DNA of 64,000 nt, taken from assembly GCF_004299445.1 (NCBI RefSeq), contig NZ_SCTC01000004.1:1-64000 (forward strand), in the 5' to 3' direction. A program made the translations under genes and the position numbers. Source of the stretch: Phenylobacterium sp. Its GTDB lineage: Bacteria > Pseudomonadota > Alphaproteobacteria > Caulobacterales > Caulobacteraceae. The notes beneath the pieces were generated by a model, which worked only from the letters and a program-made list of their open reading frames with translations, was not told the origin of the DNA and did not search any database. Below, in pieces: positions 44,103 to 54,759 of the stretch; within the stretch, counting starts at the first letter, position 1, and every line of letters starts with the position of its first letter.

Positions 44103-44533
44103 GCCGCCTGCCGATTTTGCCGGAGGCGCCCGCCGACGACGTCAGCCAGGCTGACCGAAGCCAGGTAGTCCTCGATCCGGTCACCCAGGTCGGCCCACAG
44201 GTCGTGGGTCAGGCAGCGCTCGCCCTTGATCATGCAGCCATTGCCCGAGGTGCAGCGGGTGGCGCGCAGCGGCTCGTCCACGGCGTGCACGATTTCCGCG
44301 ATGGTCGTGGTGTCGGCGGTGCGGGCCAGGCGATAGCCGCCGCCGGGGCCCCGGGCGCTCTTCACCAGCCCCTTGCGACGCAGGCGGGCGAACAGCTGCT
44401 CCAGATACGACAGCGAGATCTCCTGCCGGGCGGCGATATCGGCCAGGGCGACCGCGCGCGACGCCTCGTGCTCACGGCGCGCGAGGTCGGCCATGGCCAT
44501 CACGGCGTAGCGGCCTTTCGTGGAGAGTCGCAT
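44099..44533 (-). CDS. iscR: Rrf2-family regulator IscR
   Basis: IscR is an Rrf2 transcription factor that binds a [2Fe-2S] cluster and represses the operon when cluster supply is enough. The 144 residues have the winged helix (MRLSTKGRYAVMAMADLARR and SLSYLEQLFARLRRKGLVKS) and the ligands C94, C100, C107 and H110 in CTSGNGCMIKGERCLTHDLW. That is one residue longer in the second spacing than I recall for E. coli. It is the first gene of the suf operon, and its stop overlaps the next start, so it probably regulates itself. An IscR-like box lies about 100-125 bases upstream. Confidence 0.96.
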   Translation of the reverse strand: MRLSTKGRYAVMAMADLARREHEASRAVALADIAARQEISLSYLEQLFARLRRKGLVKSARGPGGGYRLARTADTTTIAEIVHAVDEPLRATRCTSGNGCMIKGERCLTHDLWADLGDRIEDYLASVSLADVVGGRLRQNRQAA

Positions 44534-44634
44534 GGTCAGATGCCCAATGCAGTTTTCGCGCGCATCCGGAGCGTCCTATGTTATGAGCCCGGCCTCGCTC
44601 GAAGCGGGGTCGCGCCGGATGGCTGCGACTTAGG

Positions 44635-44659
44635 AAGACCGAGTACAGCAGTCAAGTAT
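44635..44659 (-). promoter_or_regulatory. Candidate IscR binding site and promoter of the suf operon
   Basis: Read on the minus strand, this 25-base site begins ATACTTGACT and agrees at about 19 of 25 positions with the type-1 IscR consensus; the left half is perfect and the right half weak. TTGACT doubles as a -35 element, with a 17-base spacer and TAAGTC as a weak -10. It lies about 100-125 bases before the iscR ATG. Confidence 0.5.
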
Positions 44660-44682
44660 TCTGGGCTGAGAAGAGGGTTCGA

Positions 44683-45333
44683 ATGCCAGAGGTGGTTCTG
44701 ACCGGTGCAGCCGGGCGGATCGAGGGACGCTATTCCCAGGGCAAAAGCGAGACCGCACCGGTCGCGCTGATCCTGCATCCCCATCCCAAGGCCGGCGGCC
44801 AGATGAACAATCCGGTGGCGGTTCAGCTCTTCCACCTGTTCATGAAGCGCGGCTTCTCGGTCCTGCGATTCAACTTCCGCGGCGTGGGCCGTTCGCAGGG
44901 CGAGTTCGACGGCGGCATCGGCGAGCTGGCCGACGCGGCCACCGCGCTGGACTGGCTCCAGTCGACCAATCCCGCCGCCTCGCAGTGCTGGGTCGCCGGC
45001 TACTCCTTCGGCGCCTGGGTGGGCATGCAGCTCCTGATGCGGCGCCCGGAAACGGACGGGTTCATCTCGGTCTCGCCCCCGACCAACGCCTACGACTTCA
45101 GCTTCCTGGCGCCGTGCCCGGCCTCGGGCCTGATCCTGCACGGCCAGAACGACACCGTGGTCCCGCCGATCGATGTGGAACGCGTCGTCTCCAAACTGCG
45201 GACCCAGAAGGGCATCGTGATCGACTACGACGTTGTCGATGGCGCCAGCCACTTCTGGATGGAGAACCTGCCCGACGTGGAAAAGCGGGTCGGCGACTAT
45301 CTCGACAAGCGTCTGGAAGCCAACCCGGCCTAG
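44683..45333 (+). CDS. Alpha/beta hydrolase family protein
   Basis: This 216-residue hydrolase has the core strand ALILHPHPKAGGQMNNPV, then FNFRGVGRSQGEFDGGIGE and the nucleophile elbow AGYSFGAWVGMQLLM (Ser near residue 108). The acid is in LILHGQNDTVVPP and the catalytic His in VVDGASHFWMENL. The pattern fits the family of small alpha/beta hydrolases that includes dienelactone-hydrolase-like proteins. It is divergent from iscR across a 149-base gap that also holds the IscR-like box, so it might be influenced by the same site. The substrate is unknown. Confidence 0.9.
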   Translation: MPEVVLTGAAGRIEGRYSQGKSETAPVALILHPHPKAGGQMNNPVAVQLFHLFMKRGFSVLRFNFRGVGRSQGEFDGGIGELADAATALDWLQSTNPAASQCWVAGYSFGAWVGMQLLMRRPETDGFISVSPPTNAYDFSFLAPCPASGLILHGQNDTVVPPIDVERVVSKLRTQKGIVIDYDVVDGASHFWMENLPDVEKRVGDYLDKRLEANPA

Positions 45334-45340
45334 CCGCGCG

Positions 45341-45712
45341 ATGGCGCCCGACGCCGCCGTCCGCGCCCGCCGGCGCCTGACCAACAAGCTGATCGCAGCC
45401 CACGACGCGGCGCGCCTGCGCCCGTTCTTCGCGCCGGACGTGAAGCTGATCGTGGGCGACGGGGAGCTGATCCTGGGCGTCGCCGCGGTGATCCAGGCGT
45501 TCGCCGCCCAGTTCGCGGAGCCGGACTTCGTCACCTACGTGCGCGAGACCGCATCGGTCGAGGCGGACGCAGACGCCGCGCGCGCGGCCGAACACGGCCG
45601 CTGGACCGGGCGCTGGAAGGATCGCGAGATGGGCGGCGCCTATCTAGCCGTCTGGCGCAAGGTCACCGGCCAATGGGTGATCGAGAGCGAGCTCTACGTC
45701 ACCCTGACCTAG
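45341..45712 (+). CDS. NTF2-like (DUF4440-type) protein
   Basis: This 123-residue cone-shaped NTF2-fold protein begins with an N-terminal helix (RRRLTNKLIAAHDAARLRPF). The strands FAPDVKLIVGDGELILGVAA, GRWTGRWKDREMGGAYLAVW and RKVTGQWVIESELYVTLT follow. No catalytic residues stand out. Such proteins bind or shield small hydrophobic molecules. The ATG at 45341 is 7 bases past the stop of the alpha/beta hydrolase gene, so they are a two-gene operon. Confidence 0.82.
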   Translation: MAPDAAVRARRRLTNKLIAAHDAARLRPFFAPDVKLIVGDGELILGVAAVIQAFAAQFAEPDFVTYVRETASVEADADAARAAEHGRWTGRWKDREMGGAYLAVWRKVTGQWVIESELYVTLT

Positions 45713-45930
45713 AACCGGCGCCGGTGGGTCCGATGCAGGGCCGAGACAACAAGCCCGGCGAAGGCGGCTGACCGGCGCGCTGCATTGGGGTCGGGGGCAA
45801 GGCCCGCAACGCTCGCGCCCTCTGGAGTGGTCAGCCGCCAGGACCAGGCCTCGCCTTCTAGAGCGAGGCGGAGACCGTCTGGGGTGGGGAGAAGCGGCCT
45901 GTCCATTCGACCATCATGCCGCCCGGCCAT
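45709..45930 (-). CDS. Small hypothetical protein
   Basis: This unknown protein of 73 residues (65 if the ATG at 45904-45906 is used) reads MDRPLLPTPDGLRLALEGEA followed by WSWRLTTPEGASVAGLAPDP. No membrane segment, motif or family is recognised; the C-terminus is basic (HRTHRRRF). It converges with the NTF2-like gene with a 4-base overlap. No clear ribosome site is visible for either start, so its reality is moderately supported only by the coding-like sequence. Confidence 0.5.
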   Translation of the reverse strand: MAGRHDGRMDRPLLPTPDGLRLALEGEAWSWRLTTPEGASVAGLAPDPNAARRSAAFAGLVVSALHRTHRRRF

Positions 45931-45971
45931 GCAGCCGGTCCGGCGGCCTGTGTCGAGATTTCGTGCAGACG

Positions 45972-47555
45972 CTAGCGCTCTGCCCTAGGCAGGCTGACCC
46001 GGAAGGCCGCCCCTGCGCCGGCATCAACCAGCTCAACGCGCCCCAGGCTGGCCTGCAGCAGCGACCGGGCGATCGGCAGGCCCAGACCGGTGCCGCCCGA
46101 GGCCCTGCGGCTGGTGAAGAACGGTTCGAACAGGCGCTCGCGATCGGCCTCGGGCACACCTGGGCCGTTGTCGGACACGGTCAGAACGACCTCGTCGCCC
46201 TCCAGCGCGCTGGTGAGCCAGGCACGGGTCGCGCCCGCCTGACGGGCATTCTGCAGGAGGATCGTAAGCACGCTCTCGATCGTGGTGGCCGGGGCCGCTA
46301 CCGGCGGCACGTCGCGCGGCGCCTGCACCTCGACCGCGAAGTCGGGCCGGGTCTGGCCATCGACCGCGCGACGGATCGGCTCGGCCAGGTCTGTGGCGAC
46401 GCCCGCTTCCGGCGTGGCCATGTCGGCCCGGGCCAGGTCCAGCAGGCGGGTCACCAGCTGCGACAGCCGCTCGGAGTCGCCGGCGATGTTGTCCAGGAAC
46501 CGCTGCCGCTCATCCGGCGACATGGTCTCGTAGTGGTCCTGCAACAGCTCGACCGCTCCGGTGATCCCCGCCAGCGGCGTCTTGAACTCGTGGCTCACGG
46601 CGGCGGCGAAGTCGCGCAGATAGCCCGAGCGCCGGTCGATCGCCTCGGCCATCACCCGGAAGTCGGCGTAAAGATCGCGGATCTCGATGGCGGCGGTGCG
46701 CGGCGTGCGGGGTATGCGGCCGTCGCCCTGGGCCACCCGGCGCGTGGCGGCGCTGAGCGTCAGGATCGGCCCGGTCACGCCGCGCGCGATGAGGCCTGCC
46801 ATGATCATCACCATGCCGAGGATCACCGCGCCGGCCAGGGCGTACTTCCCGCGATCCTCATACAGCCCCCGGAACAGCGCGCGGGGCGAGCGCGAGAGCA
46901 GCAGTACGCCCTGCGTCCGTCCCGCGACGACGATGGGCCGCGCGTGGTGCAGCCGGATGCCAGAGGCCTTGCTCAGCCACTCGAAGCTGGCCACCGGGCG
47001 GTAGTCGCCATTGACGCGCAACACGGTGCGCGGACGCCCCGTCAGCGCCGTCTGCACCTCGGGCAGTCGCGAGAAATCGCCCCCTCGCCCCGGCCCGGCC
47101 ACGGCGATTCCCTGCCGGTCCAGCATGATCACCGAGGCCAGGGTCGTGCGCGTGGTGCGGTCGATGATGGGCGTGATCCGGCGCGCAACCACCAGGGCGT
47201 CCGGATCGGGCGCCCGGCGCGCAGGGCGGGGCGGCGGGCGCTCACCCAGCACCGGCCCGCGGCTGAGGTCGATCGTGGTGAACTCGGGCCGGTAGTAACC
47301 ATCGGGCGGCTTCACCGGGCGCGGGACCGGCGGCGGCGCACCCGGCCACTCCACCGAGGCGACCGCGGCCAGCGCGGCGCCCTGCGCGACCAGCTCAGCC
47401 TCGGTCTGGCGCACCAGGGTGTTCTCGAAAACCCGCAGCGCGATGGCCCCGATCGCCGGCATCACGGCGGCAAAGAGCAGGACGCCGAACAGGATCACCT
47501 GCAGGCGCAGCTTCGGCCAGAACGGCGCGATCAGGTCCTTGAGCCGCTCGATCAC
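45972..47555 (-). CDS. Two-component sensor histidine kinase
   Basis: This 527-residue kinase has a first membrane helix (about 18-42), a large periplasmic sensor region up to about 230 (Pro/Arg-rich near 70-115, then TTLASVIMLDRQGIAVAGPG), a second helix (about 236-258) and HAMP (TGPILTLSAATRRVAQGD). The HisKA domain has the phosphorylated His in AAVSHEFKTPLAGITG (near residue 320). HATPase_c has LLQNARQAGATRA, VSDNGPGVPEADRERLFEPF and GTGLGLPIARSL. It starts with GTG at 47553-47555, 5 bases past the response regulator gene. The stimulus is unknown. Confidence 0.95.
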   Translation of the reverse strand: MIERLKDLIAPFWPKLRLQVILFGVLLFAAVMPAIGAIALRVFENTLVRQTEAELVAQGAALAAVASVEWPGAPPPVPRPVKPPDGYYRPEFTTIDLSRGPVLGERPPPRPARRAPDPDALVVARRITPIIDRTTRTTLASVIMLDRQGIAVAGPGRGGDFSRLPEVQTALTGRPRTVLRVNGDYRPVASFEWLSKASGIRLHHARPIVVAGRTQGVLLLSRSPRALFRGLYEDRGKYALAGAVILGMVMIMAGLIARGVTGPILTLSAATRRVAQGDGRIPRTPRTAAIEIRDLYADFRVMAEAIDRRSGYLRDFAAAVSHEFKTPLAGITGAVELLQDHYETMSPDERQRFLDNIAGDSERLSQLVTRLLDLARADMATPEAGVATDLAEPIRRAVDGQTRPDFAVEVQAPRDVPPVAAPATTIESVLTILLQNARQAGATRAWLTSALEGDEVVLTVSDNGPGVPEADRERLFEPFFTSRRASGGTGLGLPIARSLLQASLGRVELVDAGAGAAFRVSLPRAER

Positions 47556-47560
47556 GCGCT

Positions 47561-48283
47561 TCAGTTGGTCGGCGGCGCGGGCTGCCCCTGGCAGGGCCCC
47601 AGGCGGTAGCCGACCCCCGCGCGGGTCTCGACGACGTCGTGGCCGCCAAGCGCGGCGAACTTGCCTCGCAGGTTGCGGACGTGGCTATCGATGGTGCGGT
47701 CAGTGATCGCAAACCCGGGGCCGTGCAGCCGGTCGATGATCGCATCGCGGCTGAACACCCGGGAGGGCCCGCTCATCAGGATCTTGAGGATGCCGAACTC
47801 AGTCACGGTCAGCGGGACCTCGACGCCCGACCAGCGGGCGATCCAGCTGTCGCCGTCCAGCGTGAGGCGGCCATGAGTGAGCGCCGCGGCGGCGGGCTCG
47901 GCGGGCTTGGACGCCCGGGCGCGCCGCAGGATGGCCTGGACCCGCGCCACCACCTCGCGCGGGCTGAAGGGCTTCACGACATAGTCGTCGCCGCCCAGTT
48001 CGATCCCCAGCACCCGGTCGATCTCGTCGTCGCGCGACGACAGGAACAGGATCGGCAGATCACCCTTTGCGCGCAGCCGCCGGCAGACCTCCAGTCCGTC
48101 CAGCTTGGGCATGTTGATGTCGAGGACCACGAGGTCGGGGGCCAGCTCGGCGACGGCGCTCAGCGCCGCCTCCCCGTCCTCGGCCTCGCGGGCGCTGAGG
48201 CCGGCCTTCTCCAGCGCAAAAACCAGGAGCTGGCGGATATGGGGATCGTCGTCGACGACGAGGACCTGAGGCATGAAGGTCAT
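47561..48283 (-). CDS. Response regulator, OmpR family
   Basis: This 240-residue regulator (237 if the internal ATG at 48272-48274 is used) starts VLVVDDDPHIRQLLVFALEK. The phosphoacceptor Asp is in VVLDINMPKLDGLEVCRRL, the Thr/Ser switch in ILFLSSRDD and the Lys in GGDDYVVKPFSPREV. The C-terminal winged helix has VPLTVTEFGILKILMSGPSR and TDRTIDSHVRNLRGK, a DNA-binding OmpR type. It lies upstream of its kinase gene with 5 bases between. The promoter is probably in the 208 bases between it and the AbgT gene, where I see no clear consensus. Confidence 0.96.
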   Translation of the reverse strand: MTFMPQVLVVDDDPHIRQLLVFALEKAGLSAREAEDGEAALSAVAELAPDLVVLDINMPKLDGLEVCRRLRAKGDLPILFLSSRDDEIDRVLGIELGGDDYVVKPFSPREVVARVQAILRRARASKPAEPAAAALTHGRLTLDGDSWIARWSGVEVPLTVTEFGILKILMSGPSRVFSRDAIIDRLHGPGFAITDRTIDSHVRNLRGKFAALGGHDVVETRAGVGYRLGPCQGQPAPPTN

Positions 48284-48491
48284 GTTCCGGGGTTCGCAGC
48301 TGGGGTCAATGGAAGGGTTGCGAACAGGCGCCCGTCGCGTCAGCGGCCACCGCCATCGTCCAGAGTATCGGCCGTCGCGCGCGCATCCGCGGAAGTCCCC
48401 TGTTCGAGGCGACTTTCAGGCCCAGGCGGTGTCGGCAATAGGTGACTGGCGCGCTGAGGCGAAGCTGATCATGTGCAGATTTCGTGCAGGC

Positions 48492-50033
48492 TCAGCGCTG
48501 CGGCAGACTGTAGCCGACCGATGCGCCCGGACCCACCGGCAGGTCGAGCGCCACCCAGGCGGCGGTGAGCGCCATGCCGCCGATGTAGAATGACGCGGCC
48601 AGCGGCAGCATTAGCGCCAGCATCGTCCCCTGCCCGAAGCCCGGAACCCAGCGGCGGCAGAACGTCAGGGTGAGGACGAAGTAGGGGTTCATCGGCGAGA
48701 TCAGGTTCGTCACCACGTCGCCGATCCGGTAGGCGGCGGTGGTCATCTCGGGCGAGACGTCCAGCAGCATCAGCATCGGCACGACCACCGGCGCCACCGC
48801 GCTCCACTTCGCCGACGCCGACGCGATCAGGAAGTCCAGCCAGGCCGACATGGTCGTGAGGATCGGCAGCAGCAGCATCGGCGGCGCGTTGAGCGCACGA
48901 AGCTGTTCGGCGCCGCGGATCGCGGTGATGGGCCCGAGATTGGACCAGCCGAACATGGCGACGAAGTGCGCCGCAAAGAACATCAGCACGATGTAGGGCA
49001 ACAGCGGCTCGAGCCCCTCCACCATCGATGTGACCACGTCCCGGTGCGAGCGGATCGCCCCGACGGCGGTCCCGTAGGCCCAGCCAGTCGCGAAAAACAG
49101 CAGCGCCAGTCCGCCCGCCAGACTGCGGAACAGCGGCGTCATCCGGGCCGATCCCGCGGCGTTTTCGTCATAGAGCGGCGTAAAGCCGGGCCAGACGGCA
49201 AGGCTCACCATGAGGCCGACCACAGCCAGAGCCGCGAGGCCGGCCGCGATCAGGCCGCGGCGTTCGTCCGGCGCGAGCGGGCCGGCGCTCAACTGCTCAC
49301 CCTCCCCCGTCCATTCGCCCAGGCGCGGAGCCATCACCCGCTCGCCCACAATCCAGACCAGGCCCGTGCAGATCAGCGTCAGGACCGCGGCGAACCACCA
49401 GTTGCCCAGAGGGTTCATCGTGTAGTCGGGCACGAGGAGACGCGCGCCGACCTCGGTGATGGTGAGCAGCAGCACGTCGACCTGTCCCGGCAACAGGTTG
49501 CCCGCCAGGCCCACGGCGACGCCCGCGAAACCCACCAGCAGGCCCAGCACCGGATGGCGTCCGGCGGCGGCGAACACCAGGCCGGCCAGCGGCACATAGA
49601 CCAGGAAGCCCGCATCCACCGTGTGGCAGGTCATGCAGCCGACCAGGAAGATGACCGGAACGAGCACGGGCCGACTGACCCCGAGCAGGCTGGCGCGGAT
49701 CAACGCGGCCATCAGCCCGCTCCGCTCGGCCACGGTCGCGCCCAGCATGATGGTCAGCGCGATCCCGAACGGCGCGAACCCGGTGTAGGTCCGTGGCATC
49801 TCGACAAAAAGGCGCTCGATGTTCGCGGCGCTGAAGAGGCTCTGCGCGACCAGCGTCTCGCCGGTGGCGGGGTTGACCGCCGACCATCCCTGCGCCGCGC
49901 CGAGGGCTGAGACGGCCGCGAGGGCGACGATCAGCCCGATGAAGATAAAGACCGGATCCGGCAACGCATTGCCGACCCGCTCGACCACGTCGAGCAGGCC
50001 TCGACGCCTCGTCCCCGCCGGTACATCCCCCAT
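48492..50033 (-). CDS. AbgT-family transporter
   Basis: This 513-residue integral membrane protein of the AbgT family (p-aminobenzoyl-glutamate transporter) has about a dozen membrane segments. Signature stretches are VERVGNALPDPVFIFIGLIV, MTCHTVDAGFLVYVPLAGLV and ISPMNPYFVLTLTFCRRWVP. Some members are antimetabolite (sulfonamide) exporters instead of importers. Substrate and direction are not readable here. It follows the monooxygenase gene by 50 bases, and an exported M20 amidohydrolase gene lies 2 kb upstream. Confidence 0.93.
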   Translation of the reverse strand: MGDVPAGTRRRGLLDVVERVGNALPDPVFIFIGLIVALAAVSALGAAQGWSAVNPATGETLVAQSLFSAANIERLFVEMPRTYTGFAPFGIALTIMLGATVAERSGLMAALIRASLLGVSRPVLVPVIFLVGCMTCHTVDAGFLVYVPLAGLVFAAAGRHPVLGLLVGFAGVAVGLAGNLLPGQVDVLLLTITEVGARLLVPDYTMNPLGNWWFAAVLTLICTGLVWIVGERVMAPRLGEWTGEGEQLSAGPLAPDERRGLIAAGLAALAVVGLMVSLAVWPGFTPLYDENAAGSARMTPLFRSLAGGLALLFFATGWAYGTAVGAIRSHRDVVTSMVEGLEPLLPYIVLMFFAAHFVAMFGWSNLGPITAIRGAEQLRALNAPPMLLLPILTTMSAWLDFLIASASAKWSAVAPVVVPMLMLLDVSPEMTTAAYRIGDVVTNLISPMNPYFVLTLTFCRRWVPGFGQGTMLALMLPLAASFYIGGMALTAAWVALDLPVGPGASVGYSLPQR

Positions 50034-50083
50034 GCCTGCATGTCAGCACGCCCGGTCACGGGCGTCCATGCGCAAGCTGGGCT

Positions 50084-51901
<1,818 letters not shown>

Positions 51902-51978
51902 AGCGTCCTCCCGCATTCATTATCGGCGTTCAGCGTGCCGAACATCCGTTTGACCGACAAGTATGACCTTGGGTCACT

Positions 51979-52123
51979 TTTCCCTCCCCTTCATGGGGAG
52001 GGTGGCGAGGCGAAGCCGAGACGGGTGGGCAAGTCACGATCCTCCCCAACATCAGCACTCCGGCCTCCACTTCCCCACCCTGACCGCCGCGCGGTCTGTC
52101 CCTCCCCATGAAGGGGAGGGAAA
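51979..52123. repeat. Inverted-repeat element abutting the amidohydrolase stop
   Basis: The arm at 51979-52002 (TTTCCCTCCCCTTCATGGGG and on) is the reverse complement of 52100-52123, 24 of 24 bases. Each arm alone is a perfect hairpin (CCCTCCCC-TTCAT-GGGGAGGG). About 97 bases lie between them, with GGCGAGGCGAAGCCGAGACG near the left arm. The right arm ends one base before the TGA of the amidohydrolase gene. It encodes nothing and resembles dispersed palindromic elements of Caulobacteraceae and related groups. Confidence 0.85.
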
Positions 52124-53416
52124 TCACCTCTTGCGGCTGGCGAGGTAGTCCAGCGCGGTCAGGGCCTGGGCCCGGACACCGACCTCCAGGGCGCCTTCGT
52201 CCATCACATTGAAGAACGGCGAGTGGTTCACGCCCTTGGGGAAGCCGATGCCAAGATCGTAGAACACGCCCGGGACCTTCAACTGGTAGTACGAGAAGTC
52301 CTCGGCGCCGGTGATGAAGTCGATGTCGTCCTTGATCCGGCCCTTGGCTGCGCGGCTGAGGGTAGGCTTCATCTTCGCCGTCAGCGCCGGGTCGTTGCTG
52401 GTCACCGGATTGGGATTGCCCCATTCCATCCGGCCCGAGCCGCCGTAGCGGGCGGCGATGCTCTCCACGGCCTTCTCGGCGCGGGCGATGATGTCCTTGC
52501 GCAGCTCGGGATCGAAGGTGCGCAGCGTTCCCGACAGCTCAAAGTCGTCAGGAATGATGTTGTAGCGGACTCCGCCGTGCACCGTGGCCACCGTCAGGAT
52601 GGTGGGCGTGCGCGTGACGTTGATCTGGCGCGCGGCGATCTGGTTGAAGGCCAGCACGATCTCAGCCTGCATCGAGGCGATGTCGATGCCGGACCAGGGA
52701 TTGGCGCCGTGGGTCTGCCGGCCCTTCAGCTTGATCTGCCAGCGGTCCGACGCCGCCATCATCGGGCCCGGCCGCCACATGAGGGAGCCCGGCTCGCCGG
52801 GCACCACGTGCAGGCCGAAGACGGCGTCGACTTTCGGATTGTCGAGGGCGCCCTCCTTGATCATCAGCGGGGCGCCGCCCTCCTCGCCGACCGGCGGGCC
52901 CTCCTCGGCGGGCTGGAAGAGGAAGACCACTGTCCCGGGGATCTGGTCCTTCATCTTGGCGAGCACTTCGGCCGCGCCCATCAGAATCGCGACGTGCGCG
53001 TCATGGCCGCAGGCGTGCGCCACCGAGACGGTCGCGCCGTTGTAGGTCGCGGTGACCTTGGAGGCGAAGGGGACGCCCGTGTCCTCCTTCACCGGCAGCC
53101 CGTCCATGTCGGCGCGAAGGGCCACCACGCCGCCGGGCTTGCCGCCCTTCAGGACGCCCACAACGCCAGTCTTGGCGACACCGGTGCGCACCTCGATCCC
53201 CAGGCTGCGCAGGTGGTCGGCGACCAGCTTTGCGGTCCGCACCTCGCTGTTGCCCAACTCGGGGTGCTCGTGGATATCGCGCCGCCACGCGACGACCTTG
53301 GGCTGCAGCGCCTTGGCCGCGTCGAACACGGGCTTGTCGAACGACTGCGCGCCCGCGGGCGCCGCAGCGGCCATCGCTACGACGGCGACCGCCGCCATCC
53401 ACATTCGCTTGCCCAT
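52124..53416 (-). CDS. Exported M20-family amidohydrolase
   Basis: This 430-residue metal-dependent amidohydrolase of the M20D type (IAA-amino-acid hydrolase/aminoacylase-like) starts at the ATG at 53416 with a signal peptide (AAVAVVAMAAAAPAGAQS). Metal ligands are in VAHACGHDAHVAILMG, FQPAEEGPPVGEEGG and FGLHVVPGEPG. HPELGNSEVRTAKLVADHLR and GAEDFSYYQLKVPGVFYDLG complete the family pattern. It probably trims N-acyl amino acids or peptides in the periplasm. It follows anmK by 11 bases. The stop codon TGA directly touches the palindromic repeat. Confidence 0.94.
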   Translation of the reverse strand: MGKRMWMAAVAVVAMAAAAPAGAQSFDKPVFDAAKALQPKVVAWRRDIHEHPELGNSEVRTAKLVADHLRSLGIEVRTGVAKTGVVGVLKGGKPGGVVALRADMDGLPVKEDTGVPFASKVTATYNGATVSVAHACGHDAHVAILMGAAEVLAKMKDQIPGTVVFLFQPAEEGPPVGEEGGAPLMIKEGALDNPKVDAVFGLHVVPGEPGSLMWRPGPMMAASDRWQIKLKGRQTHGANPWSGIDIASMQAEIVLAFNQIAARQINVTRTPTILTVATVHGGVRYNIIPDDFELSGTLRTFDPELRKDIIARAEKAVESIAARYGGSGRMEWGNPNPVTSNDPALTAKMKPTLSRAAKGRIKDDIDFITGAEDFSYYQLKVPGVFYDLGIGFPKGVNHSPFFNVMDEGALEVGVRAQALTALDYLASRKR

Positions 53417-53427
53417 GGTCTTGCCCC

Positions 53428-54552
53428 TCAAGGTCTGATGATGCGCCCGCCGGTCGTGGGGCTGGCCACGCCGGTGGTGTTCGGGAAGGTGATCGGAAGG
53501 CCGCGCTTCACACGGGCGCCCAGGAAGGCGAAAGCCTCGGCCTCGAGGGCGTCGCCGCGCCAGCCATGGTCTTCGGCCGGCCGCACGGGGGCCGACAGGC
53601 GCTCGGCCAGCGCCTGCATGATCTCGGGATTGTGGCGACCGCCGCCGGTGACGATCACCTCGTTCGGCTGTGCGCCCAGCGCCTCAACACCCAGCCTCAC
53701 CGCCTCGGCCGTGAAGGCGACCAAGGTGGCCGCGGCGTCCTCGAGCTGCAGCGCCTCCAGCGGCTCCAAGGAGAAGTCGTGCCGGTCCAGCGACTTCGGC
53801 GGCGGCCCCTGGAAATAGGGATGCGCCAGCAGCGCGCGGACCACGCCCTCGTCGGCGCGCCCCACGCTGGCGTACTTGCCGCCGGCGTCGTATCGCCCGG
53901 CCCCGCGCGCCTGGACCAGCAGGTCGAGCATGCCGTTGCCAGGGCCTGTATCGAAGGCGGTGAAGTCGTCGCCGCCGGCCCACCAGGTCAAGTTGGCCAC
54001 GCCGCCGATGTTCAGCACCGCCAGCGGCGGCGCCAGTTTCGAGTGCCTGGCCCGCGCCACGTGATAGGCGGCCGCGAGGGGCGCGCCCTCACCGCCCGCC
54101 GCCACGTCGGCCGTTCGGAAATCGCAGGCCACAGGCCGGCCGCAGAGCTTGGCCAGCAGCCCGGCGTCGCCCAGTTGCACCGTGCGACCGACGACGCCGT
54201 CCCGGGGTCGCTCATGCAGCACGGTCTGGCCGTGCATGGCCACGAGGTCGAGGTCGGGCCAGGCCAGCCCGCTCTCCTGCAGGAAGGCCTCGGCGGCCGC
54301 GAAATGCTCCTCGGCCACCATTTCGGCCGCGTGATGGAAGATCGGCGGCTCGGGCGCGCCGCGCTCCCAGGCCAGCGCCTGGCGGGTGGCGGCCATCACG
54401 ACGTCGCGCGTGGCGTCGGTCAGCTTGCGTTCGCCGGCCGGTCCGAACTCGAAAATCGTCTCGCCGTCGGTGTCGAGCACGGCCATGTCGACCGCGTCGA
54501 GCGACGTCCCCGTCATGAATCCCAGCACGAGCATGGCCAACTTGACTGCCAT
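53428..54552 (-). CDS. anmK: Anhydro-N-acetylmuramic acid kinase
   Basis: AnmK recycles cell wall by phosphorylating and opening 1,6-anhydro-N-acetylmuramate to MurNAc-6-phosphate. The 374 residues carry VLGFMTGTSLDAVDMAVLDT at the start, LVAMHGQTVLHERP, AVLNIGGVANLTWW and FDTGPGNGMLDLLVQARG, the ATP and sugar sites. VIVTGGGRHNPEIMQALAER near the C-terminus is also diagnostic. Two in-frame ATGs near the start exist; I took the upstream one (54550-54552). It is the first gene of an operon with the exported amidohydrolase. Confidence 0.96.
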   Translation of the reverse strand: MAVKLAMLVLGFMTGTSLDAVDMAVLDTDGETIFEFGPAGERKLTDATRDVVMAATRQALAWERGAPEPPIFHHAAEMVAEEHFAAAEAFLQESGLAWPDLDLVAMHGQTVLHERPRDGVVGRTVQLGDAGLLAKLCGRPVACDFRTADVAAGGEGAPLAAAYHVARARHSKLAPPLAVLNIGGVANLTWWAGGDDFTAFDTGPGNGMLDLLVQARGAGRYDAGGKYASVGRADEGVVRALLAHPYFQGPPPKSLDRHDFSLEPLEALQLEDAAATLVAFTAEAVRLGVEALGAQPNEVIVTGGGRHNPEIMQALAERLSAPVRPAEDHGWRGDALEAEAFAFLGARVKRGLPITFPNTTGVASPTTGGRIIRP

Positions 54553-54735
54553 GTCCGCGAACCGCTAGCTAGCCCGCGATGATCGGACCTGCCGCCCGCA
54601 CTGGCCGCTATTACCGCCTGCCCCTCTAGCAGGCGTCCGATCACACGCGCCTGCCCCTCCGGCCGGCGCTCCTTCCCCAAATCGAAGACCGCCGGCCTCC
54701 CTCAAGTCACCCGGAGCCTGCCATGTCCCTCGATA

Positions 54736-54759
54736 TTGCGTCCCTCGCTGTGCTAGAGC
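54736..54759 (+). promoter_or_regulatory. Candidate tyrS promoter
   Basis: TTGCGT (54736-54741), 10 bases, then GCTAGAGC (54752-54759) resembles the Caulobacter housekeeping consensus, with the spacer just shorter than the usual range. The tyrS ATG is 47 bases beyond. Confidence 0.35.

Noticed and set aside
45956..48489. AGATTTCGTGCAG at 45956-45968 and 48477-48489, flanking the two-component genes
   Set aside because: A 13-base match is expected by chance many times within 64 kb, and the surrounding bases do not match.
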